This document shows, in pieces, positions 7,248 to 7,610 of a DNA stretch of 7,610 nt. The translations under genes were made by a program, and so were the position numbers. The stretch comes from Afipia sp. GTDB lineage: Bacteria; Pseudomonadota; Alphaproteobacteria; Rhizobiales; Xanthobacteraceae. The stretch spans positions 1 through 7,610 of the forward strand of contig JAPLPA010000041.1 in assembly GCA_026400415.1 (NCBI GenBank), read 5' to 3'. Numbering within the stretch: position 1 is the stretch's first letter; each line of letters begins with the position of its first letter. The notes under the pieces were generated by a model. It worked only from the letters and a program-made list of their open reading frames with translations. It had not been told where the DNA came from and searched no databases.

Positions 7248-7273
7248 ATCCAGATCCCTCTGTTTTTATTTGT
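7248..7273 (+). repeat. Right direct repeat, candidate attR
   Basis: Matches 122-147 at 25 of 26 bases with one mismatch (T at 7267 for C at 141). The bases immediately to the left (GTCGATA) do not form the 5' arm of the tmRNA terminator, so this is a lone half-terminator. In the usual model of integration at a tmRNA 3' end, this copy is the displaced original chromosomal end and the copy next to ssrA came with the element. Confidence 0.7.
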
Positions 7274-7479
7274 ATTTAAAATAACATAGTCACTCTTAGT
7301 TAACTCAATTGTGAGGTAGAAAGTAAAACGGGGAATTTTATAAGTGGTGACAACTTACGGCCCTGCGCAACCTTTTGGCTTAAGTTAAGGATAAAAGCTA
7401 CAAATATTTTGTTTTGATTATGTTGTGCGATATGACAGACTTCCTTATCTGCAAGACAAAATCTCCGGGAGTAAGTTCG
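7274..7479. other. AT-rich intergenic region before the flanking secreted-protein gene
   Basis: No coding sequence is supported in these 206 bases. They should contain the promoter of the gene at 7480. The best sigma-70-like pair I find is TTGGCT (7375-7380) with TACAAA (7399-7404), spacer 18, which is only a weak match. The composition is clearly more AT-rich than the operon, consistent with lying outside the island. Confidence 0.35.
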
Positions 7480-7610
7480 ATGAATCGAATCCTATTTAAG
7501 CACATCAAGCTGCATTTTTTGTTAATTGTTTTCATATTAATGTGTAATAAATCTTTAAAGGCGCAAGACTTTGTGCTTCGTGAACACCTTGGGAGAAATT
7601 GGACCCATGA
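7480..7610 (+). CDS. Start of a secreted protein of unknown function (partial)
   Basis: An open frame starts at ATG 7480, eight bases after the Shine-Dalgarno-like CGGGAG (7466-7471), and runs to the window edge (43 complete codons). The N-terminus is a typical signal peptide: basic region MNRILFKHIKLH, hydrophobic core FLLIVFILM (13-21), and a likely signal peptidase I site after Ala28 (LKA before QD). The cysteine at 22 follows Met and does not make a good lipobox. The mature start, QDFVLREHLGRNW, reminds me of large secreted or periplasmic planctomycete proteins, but I cannot name the family. It lies beyond the right repeat, so it is likely part of the ancestral chromosome and functionally unrelated to the operon. 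Confidence 0.62.
   Translation, partial: MNRILFKHIKLHFLLIVFILMCNKSLKAQDFVLREHLGRNWTH

Larger units (their letters stand above)
122..7273. mobile_element. Putative genomic island at the tmRNA locus
   Basis: The segment is bounded by the 25/26 direct repeat at 122-147 and 7248-7273 (offset 7126 bases) and starts just after ssrA. It holds only the three-gene operon and short non-coding ends. No integrase, transposase, relaxase or phage structural gene is present, so it would be either a non-autonomous cassette mobilised in trans or a decayed larger element. Base composition changes sharply just inside the right repeat, from roughly half GC in the genes to clearly AT-rich beyond. A chance match of 25/26 bases at these two spots is unlikely, but duplication of the terminator arm by another route is possible. 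Confidence 0.55.

Noticed and set aside
7480..7610. Lipoprotein signal with Cys22 in the flanking secreted protein
   Set aside because: The residue before the cysteine is Met, which does not fit a lipobox; a signal peptidase I site after Ala28 is more likely.
1..7610. CRISPR array or tandem repeats
   Set aside because: No regularly spaced repeats are seen; the only notable long repeat is the pair at 122-147 and 7248-7273.

Overview
The window appears to hold a compact genomic island of about 7.1 kb, inserted immediately downstream of a tmRNA gene (ssrA). It carries three same-strand genes that look like an uncharacterised anti-phage or restriction-like defence operon. The host is probably a Gram-negative-type bacterium, and I would guess a planctomycete. 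That guess rests on a tmRNA 3' end that does not encode CCA, a moderate GC level, and a right-flank gene that begins with a signal peptide followed by QDFVLREHLGRNW. The phylum assignment is a guess, not a demonstration.

Layout, left to right. Bases 1-101 are the 3' end of tmRNA, with the tRNA-like T arm and acceptor 3' strand visible. Bases 104-140 are its strong Rho-independent terminator. The 3' arm of that terminator (122-147) recurs at 7248-7273 as a 25/26 direct repeat, the expected scar of site-specific integration at a tmRNA locus. Between the repeats lie a DUF6361-like protein (246-1571), a two-HKD-motif phospholipase D-like protein (1593-3755) and a large SNF2-type SF2 helicase (3752-7066). 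Then comes about 180 bases of non-coding DNA with two modest hairpins. Beyond the right repeat the DNA becomes AT-rich, and a secreted-protein gene starts at 7480 and runs off the window.

The three genes are tightly packed (21-base gap, then a 4-base ATGA overlap) and almost certainly co-transcribed. By analogy with DISARM (SNF2 helicase DrmD, PLD protein DrmC) and other helicase-plus-PLD defence loci, the helicase would translocate on foreign DNA, the PLD protein would be the candidate nuclease or effector, and the DUF6361-like protein would be an accessory or sensor of unknown role. No methyltransferase and no recombinase is present between the repeats. Self/non-self discrimination would therefore need another mechanism, and mobility would depend on an enzyme supplied in trans or since lost. 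The defence role and the island boundaries are inferences; the gene structures, motifs and repeat are seen directly.
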